A stretch of 64,000 nucleotides of DNA, from contig JAHNZQ020003147.1 in the NCBI GenBank assembly GCA_019155205.2, positions 190,493 to 254,492 of the forward strand, written 5' to 3'. The number at the start of each line of letters is the position of its first letter. The first letter of the stretch is position 1. A program made the translations under genes and the position numbers. Of the stretch, positions 49,862-59,745 are shown piece by piece. This DNA is from Gracilaria vermiculophylla (taxonomy: Eukaryota; Rhodophyta; Florideophyceae; Gracilariales; Gracilariaceae). The notes beneath the pieces are model-generated. The model had not been told where the DNA came from, did not search any database, and saw only the letters and a list, made by a program, of their open reading frames with translations.

Positions 49862-50771
49862 AATGGCGGGCGTAGATCGAATTCTGCACCGTCGAAAATC
49901 GGACTGTTCTTCCGGTGACAGAGACGCACATGATTGCGTTTGTCGGATGGCTGGCAGCTGAGCAAGAGGCCGGGAGGCGCAGCGTGAGTAGCACTTCTCT
50001 ACCGCAGTACTTTAGTGCAGTGCGGCAGATGCAACTTACGCTAACACGCACGCCGGTCCTAAACTTTCCATTCATAGCGCACGTTTTTCGCGCATACCAA
50101 CGCTGGGAAGAGACAGAGTTCCCTCAACTGGACGTTCGGTGCGGAGTCCCGGCTGCGGTGATACAGGCAATTTGGGGACTCGGCATGACAGCCACATCTG
50201 TCGCAACGCTACGAGATAGCGCAATGGTAGTGTTTGCCTTTTGCATGAACGGCTTGCGAGACAGCTCATTCACATCAGTACTCGCGGAGAATGTCGAATT
50301 CACAGACGACGAGATCGTAGTTCAAGTAACGGTTTTGAAAGGAAAGCCTGCGAGCAGAAGCCAGCTTGTGAAGTACAAGCGCGTGTCCGAGTTCTCTTCA
50401 CCGTTGGACCTATGGCGGCGTTCTCGACTGGCCAGGGGACGGCATCCTTGCTTTTTGGTTTGGACGGTGAGCGCAATTCACTTGCGGAACAGACCACAAC
50501 GCGGGCGTTGACCAGATGCCTAACTGCTTTGAGCATTCGCCCACCTGAGCGCGGTAAGTATACATCGCATTCCCTGCGGATCGGTTCGCATACGGAACAA
50601 GTTCTGTTAAGATATCCGTTCGAAATCCGTTTAGCTCGCTTTAGATGGGGTGTGAACAGTGGATTGGAAATGGCTAGCACGTACTTTGACCGTACAATCG
50701 TGTTGTCACCGGCTTCATTCTGGTTTTTCGGTCACCTTTTTCACAGGGTGACCGCTGCCACCGTGGAGTAG
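49862..50771 (+). pseudogene. Tyrosine recombinase, right DIRS block, one frameshift
   Basis: The frame 49915-50511 covers the N-terminal and core parts (THMIAFVGWLAAEQEAGRR, AVIQAIWGLGMTATSVATLR, FCMNGLRDSSFTSVLAENVEF). A frameshift near 50.41 kb moves to the 50241-50771 frame, which has SHSLRIGSHTEQ (HxxR box), ARFRWG and MASTYFDRTIV with the Tyr nucleophile. So all expected catalytic positions of a tyrosine recombinase can be placed, but not in one frame. The frameshift is exactly at the coordinate that corresponds to the left block's gap edge, which raises the possibility of a join or consensus error. Confidence 0.8.
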
Positions 50772-50827
50772 CGGCCGCCGTAGATGCGGACGATGACCAA
50801 TGCGCGGTCAAAAGTGTTGGGGGTTTC

Positions 50828-51019
50828 GTTGGGTGTAGACGCCCGTTTATGCATATGAAACATATTCCACTGCATAGCGAGGCCGGCCACGCATGTGGCG
50901 TGCGCGACGCGTACGTGTAATTGATCATTGATCTGTTCACGCGCCGCCGGTGGTGGTCTACAAAGGAGAGGCTAAGGCGCCGGCGGTCCGAGTGATCTCC
51001 GCCATGCCTCTCTCTCTCC
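50828..51019 (+). repeat. Right terminal direct repeat of the DIRS-like element
   Basis: Direct copy of 44735-44926. It is followed by CCCACCCACC repeats and a second short CATGCCTCTCTCTTGAG-like echo at about 51040, and then by LTR copy S1. Confidence 0.9.
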
Positions 51020-51235
51020 CACCCACCCACCCAACAAATCATGCCTCTCTCTTGAGTTTATTTACTTGGCTTACTATCTAGTAGACTACTCTAGAATTCT
51101 ACTGGAATTTTACGAAAGTGGCCGTTATAGAGGTTGGGTACCGTAAAAGGAATATGTTTCATGTGCAGTACTGTGGATCTTAAGATGATATTGTATGGTG
51201 GCTTTATAGCGCGATATTTCTAAGGAGGGCTTGTA

Positions 51236-52940
51236 CAGAGTGTTTCAAAAACATACGACATGCTGTTAAATCCCAAAAAAACTACCAAATGAATGCTGTT
51301 GTGACAAATGCTAGTATAATGAATCTTGTTAATGCAATTTATGAATGCTATTGCAACTAAATATATTTGAATCGTGAAATCGTGACCATTGCGAAACATA
51401 CCTCACTGAGTTAAGCTCGTTGTCAATACATGCGGAGAGCTTAAGAGTACTCCAAGAATAAGCAGCTTCTACCTAAAAGCAGATCCGCCGTGCAAGCAAA
51501 GGAAGAGAAATCGCCATGCAATGCGATCAAACAAAAGTGCACGATGAAGAGGCATAGACCCAAATCGCCAGGCAATAAAAGGAGCCGCTAGATAGAGTAC
51601 TAGAAAAGATAAAAGGTGATAAGAGAGCGAGGGAGTTATGACCTCTGCAAGCCATTGTGCTTATTGATTTGCCTGTAGAGTTAATATCGTGTCTACTATT
51701 CTTTATTTTTCATCATGTGTTTGAGCAATTCCACAACTGTACACCTAGAAAAATAGATTTCAGAAAAAAGTAAAGTCAAAAAACGGTTTCAAAAACATAT
51801 GATCAGTAATGACAAATCTTTACTACGCGACGCTCAATTATTTAATTTGCATCGTTTTTGCTGTATAACGCTTATGCAGCGTTTCGGCATCAAATTGATG
51901 TACTTTTCCACATCTGAAACTGTTATATATTTTCAGCAATTGAGTTCAAAAACTGTCTGAAATTGCATTCCATGCGCACAAACCATCCTCGCCAGCATTC
52001 TCCAAACGTTTTCGATTGGGTTCAAATCTGGTGAGCGCGCCGGCCACTCTGAAACAGATACCTAAGACTCCTGTGGCCAGTTTTTGTTTAAAATTGAAAT
52101 CTGTACAGGCGCATTACCCTGTTGAAAAATGAAAATTTTCTTCACGGAAACACACTCTAAATGGTAGCAAATAGTTGTATAGAACTTCTTAATATTTTTC
52201 CGCATTCATGCGTGTTTCAATAAATGCAATTTCCGTGAGACGCTTTTTGGAAATGCCCACGCAGACCATTACCGAGCCTTCACCTAAATGTCTGGTATAA
52301 ACCTCATTATGTTATTTACGAAGATTGGGCTAGTAAAATGTTTAGCAATCTGGTCCGTTCAAAATGAACTTTTTTTAATCAGTAAAAATAACATTTTCAC
52401 ATTTTTTTACGCAGCAGGCTTTTCCAGCACACCAGTCAACTCTCTTTTGCTTGTGAGGGTCTTGAAGAAAGAAATAGTTTTTCATTTTTTTACATTTCAA
52501 TAAACTTGTGCTGTTTATCTACCTCTACATAGTTTATTTAGAAACGTTGTGATTGAGATTTATTCCAATGTTTTGCACGATACTTTTCCTTTGCACAACT
52601 CCCTTTTAATTCCTCTTATATCTGCTGGACTAAGCTTCTTGGGGCGTCCCGGGGACCACTTTATTCCATAAAGAGTCGGAATTTTGAGAAAAGTAGCAAT
52701 TGAGACCCTGGGACGCTTCAAATGTTTAGCAATAACACTGTTGGACTGTTTTTTGGAGTTTACTTTTACGAGTTGATGCTGATTTTGAATGGATATCGGC
52801 GGGCCTCGAGCCATTTTGACTACAAAGAAGACGGTGAACATAACTTTTTGAGACGATTCTACGTAGGTTATGAGCAAAATCTAGCCTACAGTACAGTTTT
52901 GGCGCTTTTATAAGGAGTAGTATGTTTTTGAAACGCCCTG
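51236..52940 (-). mobile_element. Tc1/mariner element inserted in LTR S1
   Basis: The element is 1705 bp. Left end CAGAGTGTTTCAAAAACATAC and right end, in reverse complement, CAGGGCGTTTCAAAAACATAC form terminal inverted repeats of about 21 bp with two mismatches. TA dinucleotides flank both ends (51234-51235, 52941-52942), and only one TA is present in uninterrupted LTR copies. That is the TA target duplication of Tc1/mariner. The transposase relic is on the minus strand. Confidence 0.95.
51890..52877 (-). pseudogene. Tc1/mariner transposase, inactive
   Basis: At the N-terminal end (52877-52560) are helix-turn-helix-like sequences (KQSNSVIAKHLKRPRVSIATF) and the linker WSPGRPKKLSPADIRGIKRE. 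At the other end (about 52130-51950) come FIFQQGNAPVQISILNK and EWPARSPDLNPIENVWRML. The second catalytic Asp (normally FQQDNAP) reads Gly. The middle has no continuous frame. Both ends of the element are intact, so it could still be mobilised by a related transposase. Confidence 0.85.
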
Positions 52941-53421
52941 TATTTTACTCACTGAGCCACGTGGTTCATAAGTCGGCCCATGTGCGCTACAGTATTTTTG
53001 AGGGACTGTAGAAGTTAGATATATTTTAGTTAATTTGTGGAGGTAATTACTACAGTAGTGATACCTGTCGAGGCGGGCTCCCGCCTTAATACTTAATCTG
53101 CAGGTCGAGCTCGAACTCTGTGGAATTAAACCAAGCACCCTTGAGTCTACATCTATTTTTCCTGTTGGAGACTCTCGTCGAACATCGTTATGTTTCTAAG
53201 CCGCCGATCCCCAGGTCGTCTCGTAGCAGTGCCTGTAGGAGCATGTTCCGCCCAGTAAACTTCCCCCTCCGCTTGGTGTTTGCGAATCCTCTTTCATAAT
53301 TCCCCCGGCTTGAGATAGCGATTAGCGTAGACCACCTTTAGGAACTCGCGTCTTTGAAGTCAATAAAAACTCCTACCGGGCATTGTGCAGTACCACCTCG
53401 AAAGGAGAACTGACGGTACCA

Positions 53422-53673
53422 TAACTGTTCTCCCGACCTAGAAGGTCAATTTCCTAAAGGAATCGTAACAGTCACGGCAGAACAGCGTTTCTAGTTTGCA
53501 ACGATTGTAACCAACCAGTGGAAGTTTTCTTTAAGGTGATTCGGAAGTGAAAGAAAATCACCCTTGACATACTCCTATATGGACCCCTCAAAATCCCCAT
53601 TGAAACCCCTTTACAGGACCCTCAAGCAACCGACTCCATCGGTGGGCGCAGCACGCACAGCACTCCCCAGGAT
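53422..53673 (+). other. Region between LTR S1 and chromovirus copy 2
   Basis: These 252 bp lie between the end of LTR S1 and the first gag-like ATG of the plus-strand element. No second LTR, primer-binding site or coding sequence could be identified, which is one reason the relation between S1 and the plus-strand element is unclear. Confidence 0.4.
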
Positions 53674-55161
53674 ATGCCCGTCAGACTGGAGGACCCTGAA
53701 AGTCTCCTTAGCAATCCTGGCTCCTCTGTAGAGCATTTCAGGAATCGCTTTAGAAGAGTGCACAACCGGAGGCAAGCAGAATTCCCCGCGACACCCCTGA
53801 AGAAGGCCGACGTGGAGTTTGAAGAGCCTCACACGGCATCGCAGCCGCCACCTCAGGAGCTACAAGGACGAGAACTTCCGAAGTCTAACTCCGTTCCGGA
53901 GTCGCTGATCCCGCACTATACGGATGGGCTCTCACGGGACCTGGTCGAAAGAATATCTGCAAGTGTTGAGGCACACTTCCGAGGGAGCCGCAACGTCCTT
54001 GTGGCGGAAATCGCAACGGAGAGCGCTCACCGTGCTCTGGATGTTTTTCTGAATTCGGACCTTTTCCTAGAGGTGATCTCAGATGTCATCCGTGCGCACT
54101 TTAGTTCTTCAACTGCGCTGCTGCTCCCCGCAGCGGCGTTTCAAAGTCAATCTTCCGTACAGAAGAGATTTCCCCTATAAACTCTTAAGGTGCCTTCAGG
54201 CAGAGAAGGACAGGATACTCTTCGGGTGGATCGCGATAACGAGGGTATCGTCAGTAACGCAGACCACCTCAAGTAAAGACGCCGAAACAAATGGAGGGAC
54301 AAAAGAAGAAAGCGAGACACCGATTCGGAGAGAAGCTCAGACTCCGAATCCGTAAACAGCTCCAGCTCGGAAGACAGTATACCTCCCAAGAAGAAACGCG
54401 GAAGGGTCAGGAAGGTTGTCCCGCTTAACGACCTCTTCGCCAAAGTGGAGGATTATCACACCTACAGGTTAAATGATCGCTTTACTCTTAACGACGCGTC
54501 GGTCGCTAAGCGACTCACGAAGATCCAGCGCCGCATGGATATTCAAATGAAGATGCACTCCCTCTCAAACGGAGACCCCATCTCGGTGTTGAATTTTCTT
54601 CCGCGCTTCCGTTCAGCGTGTACTACCAATGGTGGCCATGAAGGTGCCGCCGTATGGTGCTTTCAGTTCTACCTCACAGGCCAAGCACACTCGCTGGTGC
54701 AGTAACGCCTCACGGGGGAGGGCACCATTGTGGATTATCCTGGAACGGAGATCTTGACGACGTACCCGGAGGTAGTCAATTTCCTCCTAAAAAGGTACGC
54801 CACGGACGAGGTGATAGCCGATGCTGATGCTGAAGTGACCTCCTACAGGCAAAACACGGGAATGACCGAGACGGAGTTCTCACAGCAATTGTGGACGAAG
54901 GCCCTACGGTGTGGGAACGTGTACTCCGAACGGCGGTTGAAGTCGTTGTTTGTCGAGGGACTCCTTCCTTCGATACGCGCGAGGGTGCGTAATCACCTGG
55001 CAACGCACCCAAAGACCACCTATACAGAGCTAGCGCGTTTCGCGGAATTCTATTGGGATACCCACTGTGCCGCTCGTCGTAGCCAGACTCCACTTCCGGA
55101 CAGACTGGCGGCCTCAAGGACCCGTCAGGCATCCGCCCTGACGTTGGATTCGAGCACCTGA
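53674..55161 (+). pseudogene. gag of chromovirus copy 2
   Basis: Frame 53674-54180 (168 codons) encodes an N-terminal domain (PVRLEDPESLLS, DLVERISASVEAHFRG). A frameshifted basic Ser-rich part (PPKKKRGRVRKVVPLNDLF) follows, then capsid-like helices at 54445-55161 (RLTKIQRRMDIQMKMHSLSN, CFQFYLTGQAHSLVQ, stop, EVVNFLLKRYATDEVI, GMTETEFSQQLWTKALRCG, HPKTTYTELARFAEFYWDT). One stop and at least one frameshift disrupt it. Confidence 0.7.
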
Positions 55162-55799
55162 GAAGGGTCGACGAGCTCACCCTCGTAGGAGAACAAAAGG
55201 CCCTTGCCCTCACATGCGCTTCATTTCAGGAAGCGCAGTCTAGGACGAGGACACCCTCGTCTCCCACTTCGTACGCCTCGGCAGGATCTTACAGGAGTGT
55301 CCGATTTCCGAACCCTTGAGGCTACTCACCGCCTTGCAGGATTTGCATGTCTCGAGAGCTAGTACACTGTACTACTCTCACCCCGGAAATGAAGGCCACC
55401 ATCCTGCAGGAGCTGGAGAAGAACTCCCAGAACCTGAAGGACTTACCAACGGAGGGCGGAAGTTACCGCACCGCGTACCACAAAATCCGCTGCCCTCAAG
55501 GAAACTATGGTTATCGCGCTCCACTGAGAGTGCAGCCTATTCCACTGTCACTTGCGCCGTCAGTGGCAGCGGCCCGTATCCAAACCGGTTGTATTTCTGG
55601 GGAGCACGGCGGATCCCAATGCGGAACCGCAGCAGCCGTCCCCTGCTGGAGCTCAGCCCCCCTCCAGCTAGGAAAACCCTCAGGGTCACACATTAAGGTT
55701 TCGCGTGGCTACTTACCATCGAGCCGCAGCTCCATGGGGGTCGCCTTTAGGGAAAGGGGAAATGCCGTCTGCTCCATCGACGCAGAATTGGCGGGCTCT

Positions 55800-56150
55800 C
55801 CCACCCTGTTGGACCCATTCGACACCTTTGAGGATTCTGTTTGCATGATCTGCCGTAATAATTACAAATTGTTCGCCTCTATCGGATGTTCCCCGCTCGT
55901 CTCCATCACGGTGCGCGCTATCCTCGATACCGGAGTTGGCCCCAATCTGGTGCACGCCGACGTGCTCCCGCGGTCTGCTATCGGCTCCTTTAGAACTTGC
56001 AAGCTCCTTACGGTGCGCGATGCGTCGCTTAGAGCATTGAATATTCTTGGAGCGATACCCCTATATCTCCGGTTGGGCTCCTTATAGGTGAAAGTGTGGT
56101 TCCTCGTGGCGACCAACTTGGCCGTACAATGCATATTGGGCACTTCCTTT
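55800..56150 (+). pseudogene. Retropepsin of chromovirus copy 2
   Basis: The active site AILDTGVGPNLVHADVLP is at about 55.92 kb, within SPLVSITVRAILDTG. After a TAG at 56085 the frame continues to the segment NLAVQCILGTSFVDRYV, the usual C-terminal retropepsin strand. Confidence 0.75.
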
Positions 56151-58100
56151 GTGGATAGGTATGTAAGTGCAATCTACCCACGCCTGCGGAAGGTGACATT
56201 TGACGACGCCGCCCCGGTGGGTGTAGTGTCCGCATCTCCGGTACCGGACGCCAACGCGCGTCATGTGGGTAATCTTCCTAAGGAGACGCAGTCGAATAAG
56301 CTCCGGGTAGTAAGGAGCATCGAAATACCTGCGAGGAGTCAGGCCGAAGTTTGGGTGCAGACCTCCGCATCTAATCTTTCAATCCTACAGGGGAGCCCAC
56401 ACCTGACGACGAAGCAGCACTCCATGATGAAGAACGGTGTTATGGAAATAGTACCGAACATTCCCTTCAGGGTTGTGCTCGCCAACCTCAAGGAGTCGCC
56501 GTTACGGCTCCAGAAAGGAATTGTCGTCGGACTGGCATTACCCGCCCCTGCAGGACTGGCTCACCTTCCTCGATCGGAATACCTTGCGGACCGCGATGCA
56601 ATCGCCACCATGGAGGTGGAAGCGACTTCAACGGCTTTAAAGGAAGAGAATCCTGCTACCTGGCAGGAGAAGCTTCAAATTGACGATGATTTCGAAGGGT
56701 ATCGCCATATGATAGTAGAGATGCTATCCGTCTATGAGGGCATGTGGTCTGGTCGCGTGGGTCAGGTCAGCCTGGCCAAGCACAGGATCCAGCTCGTACA
56801 CGATGCAAGACCGGTACATCAACTCTCGAGGAGGGCCGGACCCCATGCGCGCGATTTCGAATACGATGAGGTCCACCAAATGCTGGAGAAGGGCGTTATC
56901 GAGCCTTCGATTCCAAATGGGCCTCCTCGGTGGTGTTTGTGAAGAAGAAAGATGGCTCCTTGAGGTTTTGTATTGACTACAGATGTCTCAACGAGGTGAC
57001 GGTTCGCGATTGGTACCCGATGCCCCGTATGAATGAATGTATCGACTCCTTGGGTGATGTGTCCGTTTCCTTTACAGTGGATGCGAACACCGGCTATTGG
57101 CAGATTGAGATGGACGACTCTGATAAGGATAAGACAACATTCACCGCGCACTGTGGGATCCTCAGATTCTTATGGATGCCATTTGGATTGAAGATTGCAC
57201 ACGCTATGTGCCAACAAGAGGTGGAAATAATCCTGTCAAAGGTGAAGTGGCAGTACGCCTTGGTGTATATTGATGATGTCATCATATACTACTGCAGCGT
57301 GGAGGAGCACTTCATTCATGTGAAGCACATGCTCCAACTCCTAAAGGATGCTGGACTCACCTTCAAGCTGGAAAAATGTTTCTTTTTCAAGTCCTCGGTG
57401 GATTACCTGGGGCACGTTGTGCTTCTGGGCCGCCTACAGGTTTCCAGGAAAACTCAGGACGCCATCAAGGAAGCTCACCCTCCCACAAAAGAGACGGGGT
57501 TCCGCTCTTTCCTGGGGTTGTGTAATGTCTTCCGGAGGTTTGTCCCGAATTTCTCCCGTATCGCGGCACCGTCAAATCTCCTTTTGGAGACGCACAAGCC
57601 GACGCCATTGCCTATATTGACGAACGAAGAGTTTGAAGCCTTTAACACCATGAAGAGGAGACTAATAGACCCACCCATCTTGGTACTTCCGAAGCGGCAC
57701 GACCGACTGGTGCTGGACACTGCCGCCTGCAAAGACCAGGTCGTGTGTACCCTCCTACAGCAACAAACTGAAGGTGGATTTCAATCCATCGGATACTGGA
57801 GTCGCAGACCCACACCTCCGGAACAAAATTATTCCATCTCGGAGTGCAAATTTCTCGCCATCGTGTGGGCGATTTTCCTTTTACGACCATACTTGGAAGG
57901 CACGCGTTTCACCTTGAGGACGGACCACGCACCATTGAATTGGATGCTGTCTTTACTGGATGCTTCCGGGCGCTTGTAAAGGTGGAGGCTATGCCTTCTG
58001 GAGTTTGCGTTTGACATCGTCCACCGTCCTGGCATAAAGACCCCCCCAGCCAACGTAATGTCGGGAATCTCCACTGAGGGAGAAGAAAAAACACCTCTGG
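56151..58100 (+). pseudogene. Reverse transcriptase and RNase H of chromovirus copy 2
   Basis: The frame to 56942 holds the RT lead-in (HRIQLVHDARPVHQLSRR). A frameshift moves to 56930-57979 (349 codons): VFVKKKDGSLRFCIDYRCLN, TVDANTGYWQIEMDD (first Asp), MPFGLKIAHAMCQ, YALVYIDDVIIYY (active site, about 57268), VDYLGHVVLLGRL, FLGLCNVFRRFVPNFS. RNase H follows (LVLDTAACKDQVVCTLL, YWSRRPTPPEQNYSISE, FTLRTDHAPLNWML), and after a TAA at 57977 the end RWRLCLLEFAFDIVHRPG. RT itself is nearly complete. Confidence 0.85.
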
Positions 58101-58210
58101 AGGACAACATCCCGTATCTAGTCATCCAAGACGCCAACGGGAAAGAAGGATCCGATGGAGAATGTTTGGAATGCTGTGAACCTGAAGGAAGGTACAATGA
58201 GCTCTTTTAG

Positions 58211-59104
58211 GTGATAGCCCTTCTTGAGGAGGAGAAAAAAATTCTCCCCATCATCATAGCGGAGTTCCTGAAGGAACAGAGTACAGATGCGTATTGCAAG
58301 GAGTGCTCCGCCACTGTGGGTAGTCTAACATTTTCATTAGACGTCCACCGGGACGGCGTACTTGTACGCCACGCTCCTCTGGATGGACCTCTCCGAAAGG
58401 TGATCCAGAAAAACACTACGCGCGATGGTGCTGTATCTCTCACACTGTCCTCGTCTCGCCAGACACCCCGGTAGATTGCGTATGTATTACACCATGAGGA
58501 GGGAGTTCTATTGGCCGAGCATGGCTAATGAAGCCTTCTAGACGGTGGCAGATAGCTATTCTTGCGCCGCCGCAAGGGGGGAATATAACCCCCCCGCATC
58601 ACCACTGCAGCAGTGATTGCCGATCCCTTTCTAGAGCACTGGGTTTACCCCTGTGGGATACCGTTATACCTCCTCACGTAAAATGGACCCCGAATCGCGG
58701 CGGAGCTCTTCAGCGCCGTCTCTGGAATGCTGGGGATGAAACAGCTGATTACAACTGCTTATCACACCCAGACCAACGGACAGGCGGAGAGGTTCAACAT
58801 GACCATCGCCTCGAGGCTGAAGGACTACGTCGCGGACCACCAGAAGGATTTGGACGCATATGTGGGCCCCCTCACGTATGCATACAACCTGCAGGTGCAC
58901 CGCTCCAAGGAGACCGCTCTTTTCAATCTGGTGCTCTCGCGCATCCTCCCAAATGCCTTCATTGCGGCACACGCCACGGCGCACCCGGCGGACGGGCCCC
59001 AGGCACCAATAGCGGCGCAAGCTAAATGCTCCATCCTAAGGCGGTATGGGAACGCACTCTTCCTCGCAAAAGGAGAGACTCAACGCCTCGCAGAGGAGAT
59101 TTAA
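58211..59104 (+). pseudogene. Integrase of chromovirus copy 2 with internal deletion
   Basis: The N-terminal zinc-binding part is recognisable at about 58.45-58.57 kb (ARHPGRLRMYYTMRREFYWP). The catalytic core then jumps directly to IADPFLEHWVYP and LLT-stop-NGP; the segment that holds the first catalytic Asp (in copy 1 FVAINIFGPL) is missing, and the second Asp codon is a stop. The rest is well kept: ITTAYHTQTNGQAERFN, then YVGPLTYAYNLQVHRSKE. Confidence 0.8.
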
Positions 59105-59489
59105 ACAGGATTTTGACTGGAAGGTGATGGAAGGTCCTCACCTGAAGGAAGGCGACGAGTTTTTCTTCTACAAAACTGGGAGACACCCGAGGAACCGTCG
59201 GACGTCACGCGTAAGTTAGCGCTAACCACCTCAGGGCCTTAAAAAGTCCTGACCACCTATAAGGACACTGTCGCAATTGACGTAAATGGGCTCCGAGACG
59301 TCGTCTCTCGTGATAGGGTGCCGAAAGTCCCGACGCTCGGCCCTTCAGGAATGTCCGCCACCCTGCTTAAGAGGCCACGCGCGGAACGTCCTCCTTCGCC
59401 TACCTTTAGAGCGACGACACCGGTGGATACTGGAAACCTCATCACACCTGTCCGTGAACCATTCATGAAAGCTTCAGACGCCATCATGA

Positions 59490-59690
59490 CTCCTCAAGTT
59501 GATATGCTCTACGCGGTACACCATATCGTCTCCCACCGACAAACCCCCGCAGGGATACTGGACCGCGTCCGCTGGTACGGTTACACCTCAAAGGACGACA
59601 TGTAAGAACCTCTTGAACACATGGCGGAGAACTTCCTTACGCGATACCAAGCCAATCTAGTGCGAAAACGCCTCTCCACAAAAGCGCTTC
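59490..59690 (+). pseudogene. Chromodomain of chromovirus copy 2
   Basis: LYAVHHIVSHRQTPAGILDR followed by VRWYGYTSKDDM, a TAA where most chromodomains have Trp, then EPLEHMAENFLTRYQANLV. This matches the chromodomain pattern and ends about 30 bp before the purine-rich tract. Confidence 0.8.
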
Positions 59691-59745
59691 CGTTTAGGAA
59701 AGGGGGAGGGGGCCCTTACAGGAGTTTTTCTTCGTCTCCGCTGTT

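Larger units (their letters stand above)
44735..51019 (+). mobile_element. DIRS-like tyrosine-recombinase retroelement(s) with assembly gap
   Basis: Direct terminal repeats of 192 bp (44735-44926 and 50828-51019) enclose, in plus orientation, a gag-like ORF, an RT with AYLDDFL, RNase H, and a tyrosine recombinase (HSLRIG, RWG, TYFDR). RT plus tyrosine recombinase and no integrase define DIRS-order elements. A 100-N gap at 48362-48461 is flanked by two homologous 1949-bp blocks (46413-48361 and 48462-50410). The region is therefore either two tandem copies with missing sequence between, or one element (about 4.2 kb if collapsed) represented twice. Stops and frameshifts mean neither copy is clearly active. 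Confidence 0.85.
51162..53421 (-). repeat. LTR copy S1, split by a mariner element
   Basis: The two halves 51162-51235 and 52943-53421 together equal the other LTR copies (about 553 bp). In plus orientation the sequence starts TGTGCAGTACTG and ends GACGGTACCA; in the family's own (gag) direction it is on the minus strand. The interrupted site matches AGGGCTCGTATTTTATTTACTG of the copy at 63317, so the insertion point is certain. Confidence 0.9.
53674..59745 (+). mobile_element. Decayed Ty3/gypsy chromovirus, copy 2
   Basis: Plus-strand gag, protease, RT (YIDD), RNase H, partial integrase and chromodomain follow each other, then a purine tract (about 59694-59714, AGGAAAGGGGGAGGGGG) that resembles a polypurine tract for plus-strand priming. 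It is homologous to copy 1 at 2.2-8.9 kb. No LTR of its own orientation was found: the nearest LTR copies S1 and S2 lie in the opposite family direction. The right boundary is where minus-strand family sequence begins. Confidence 0.8.
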
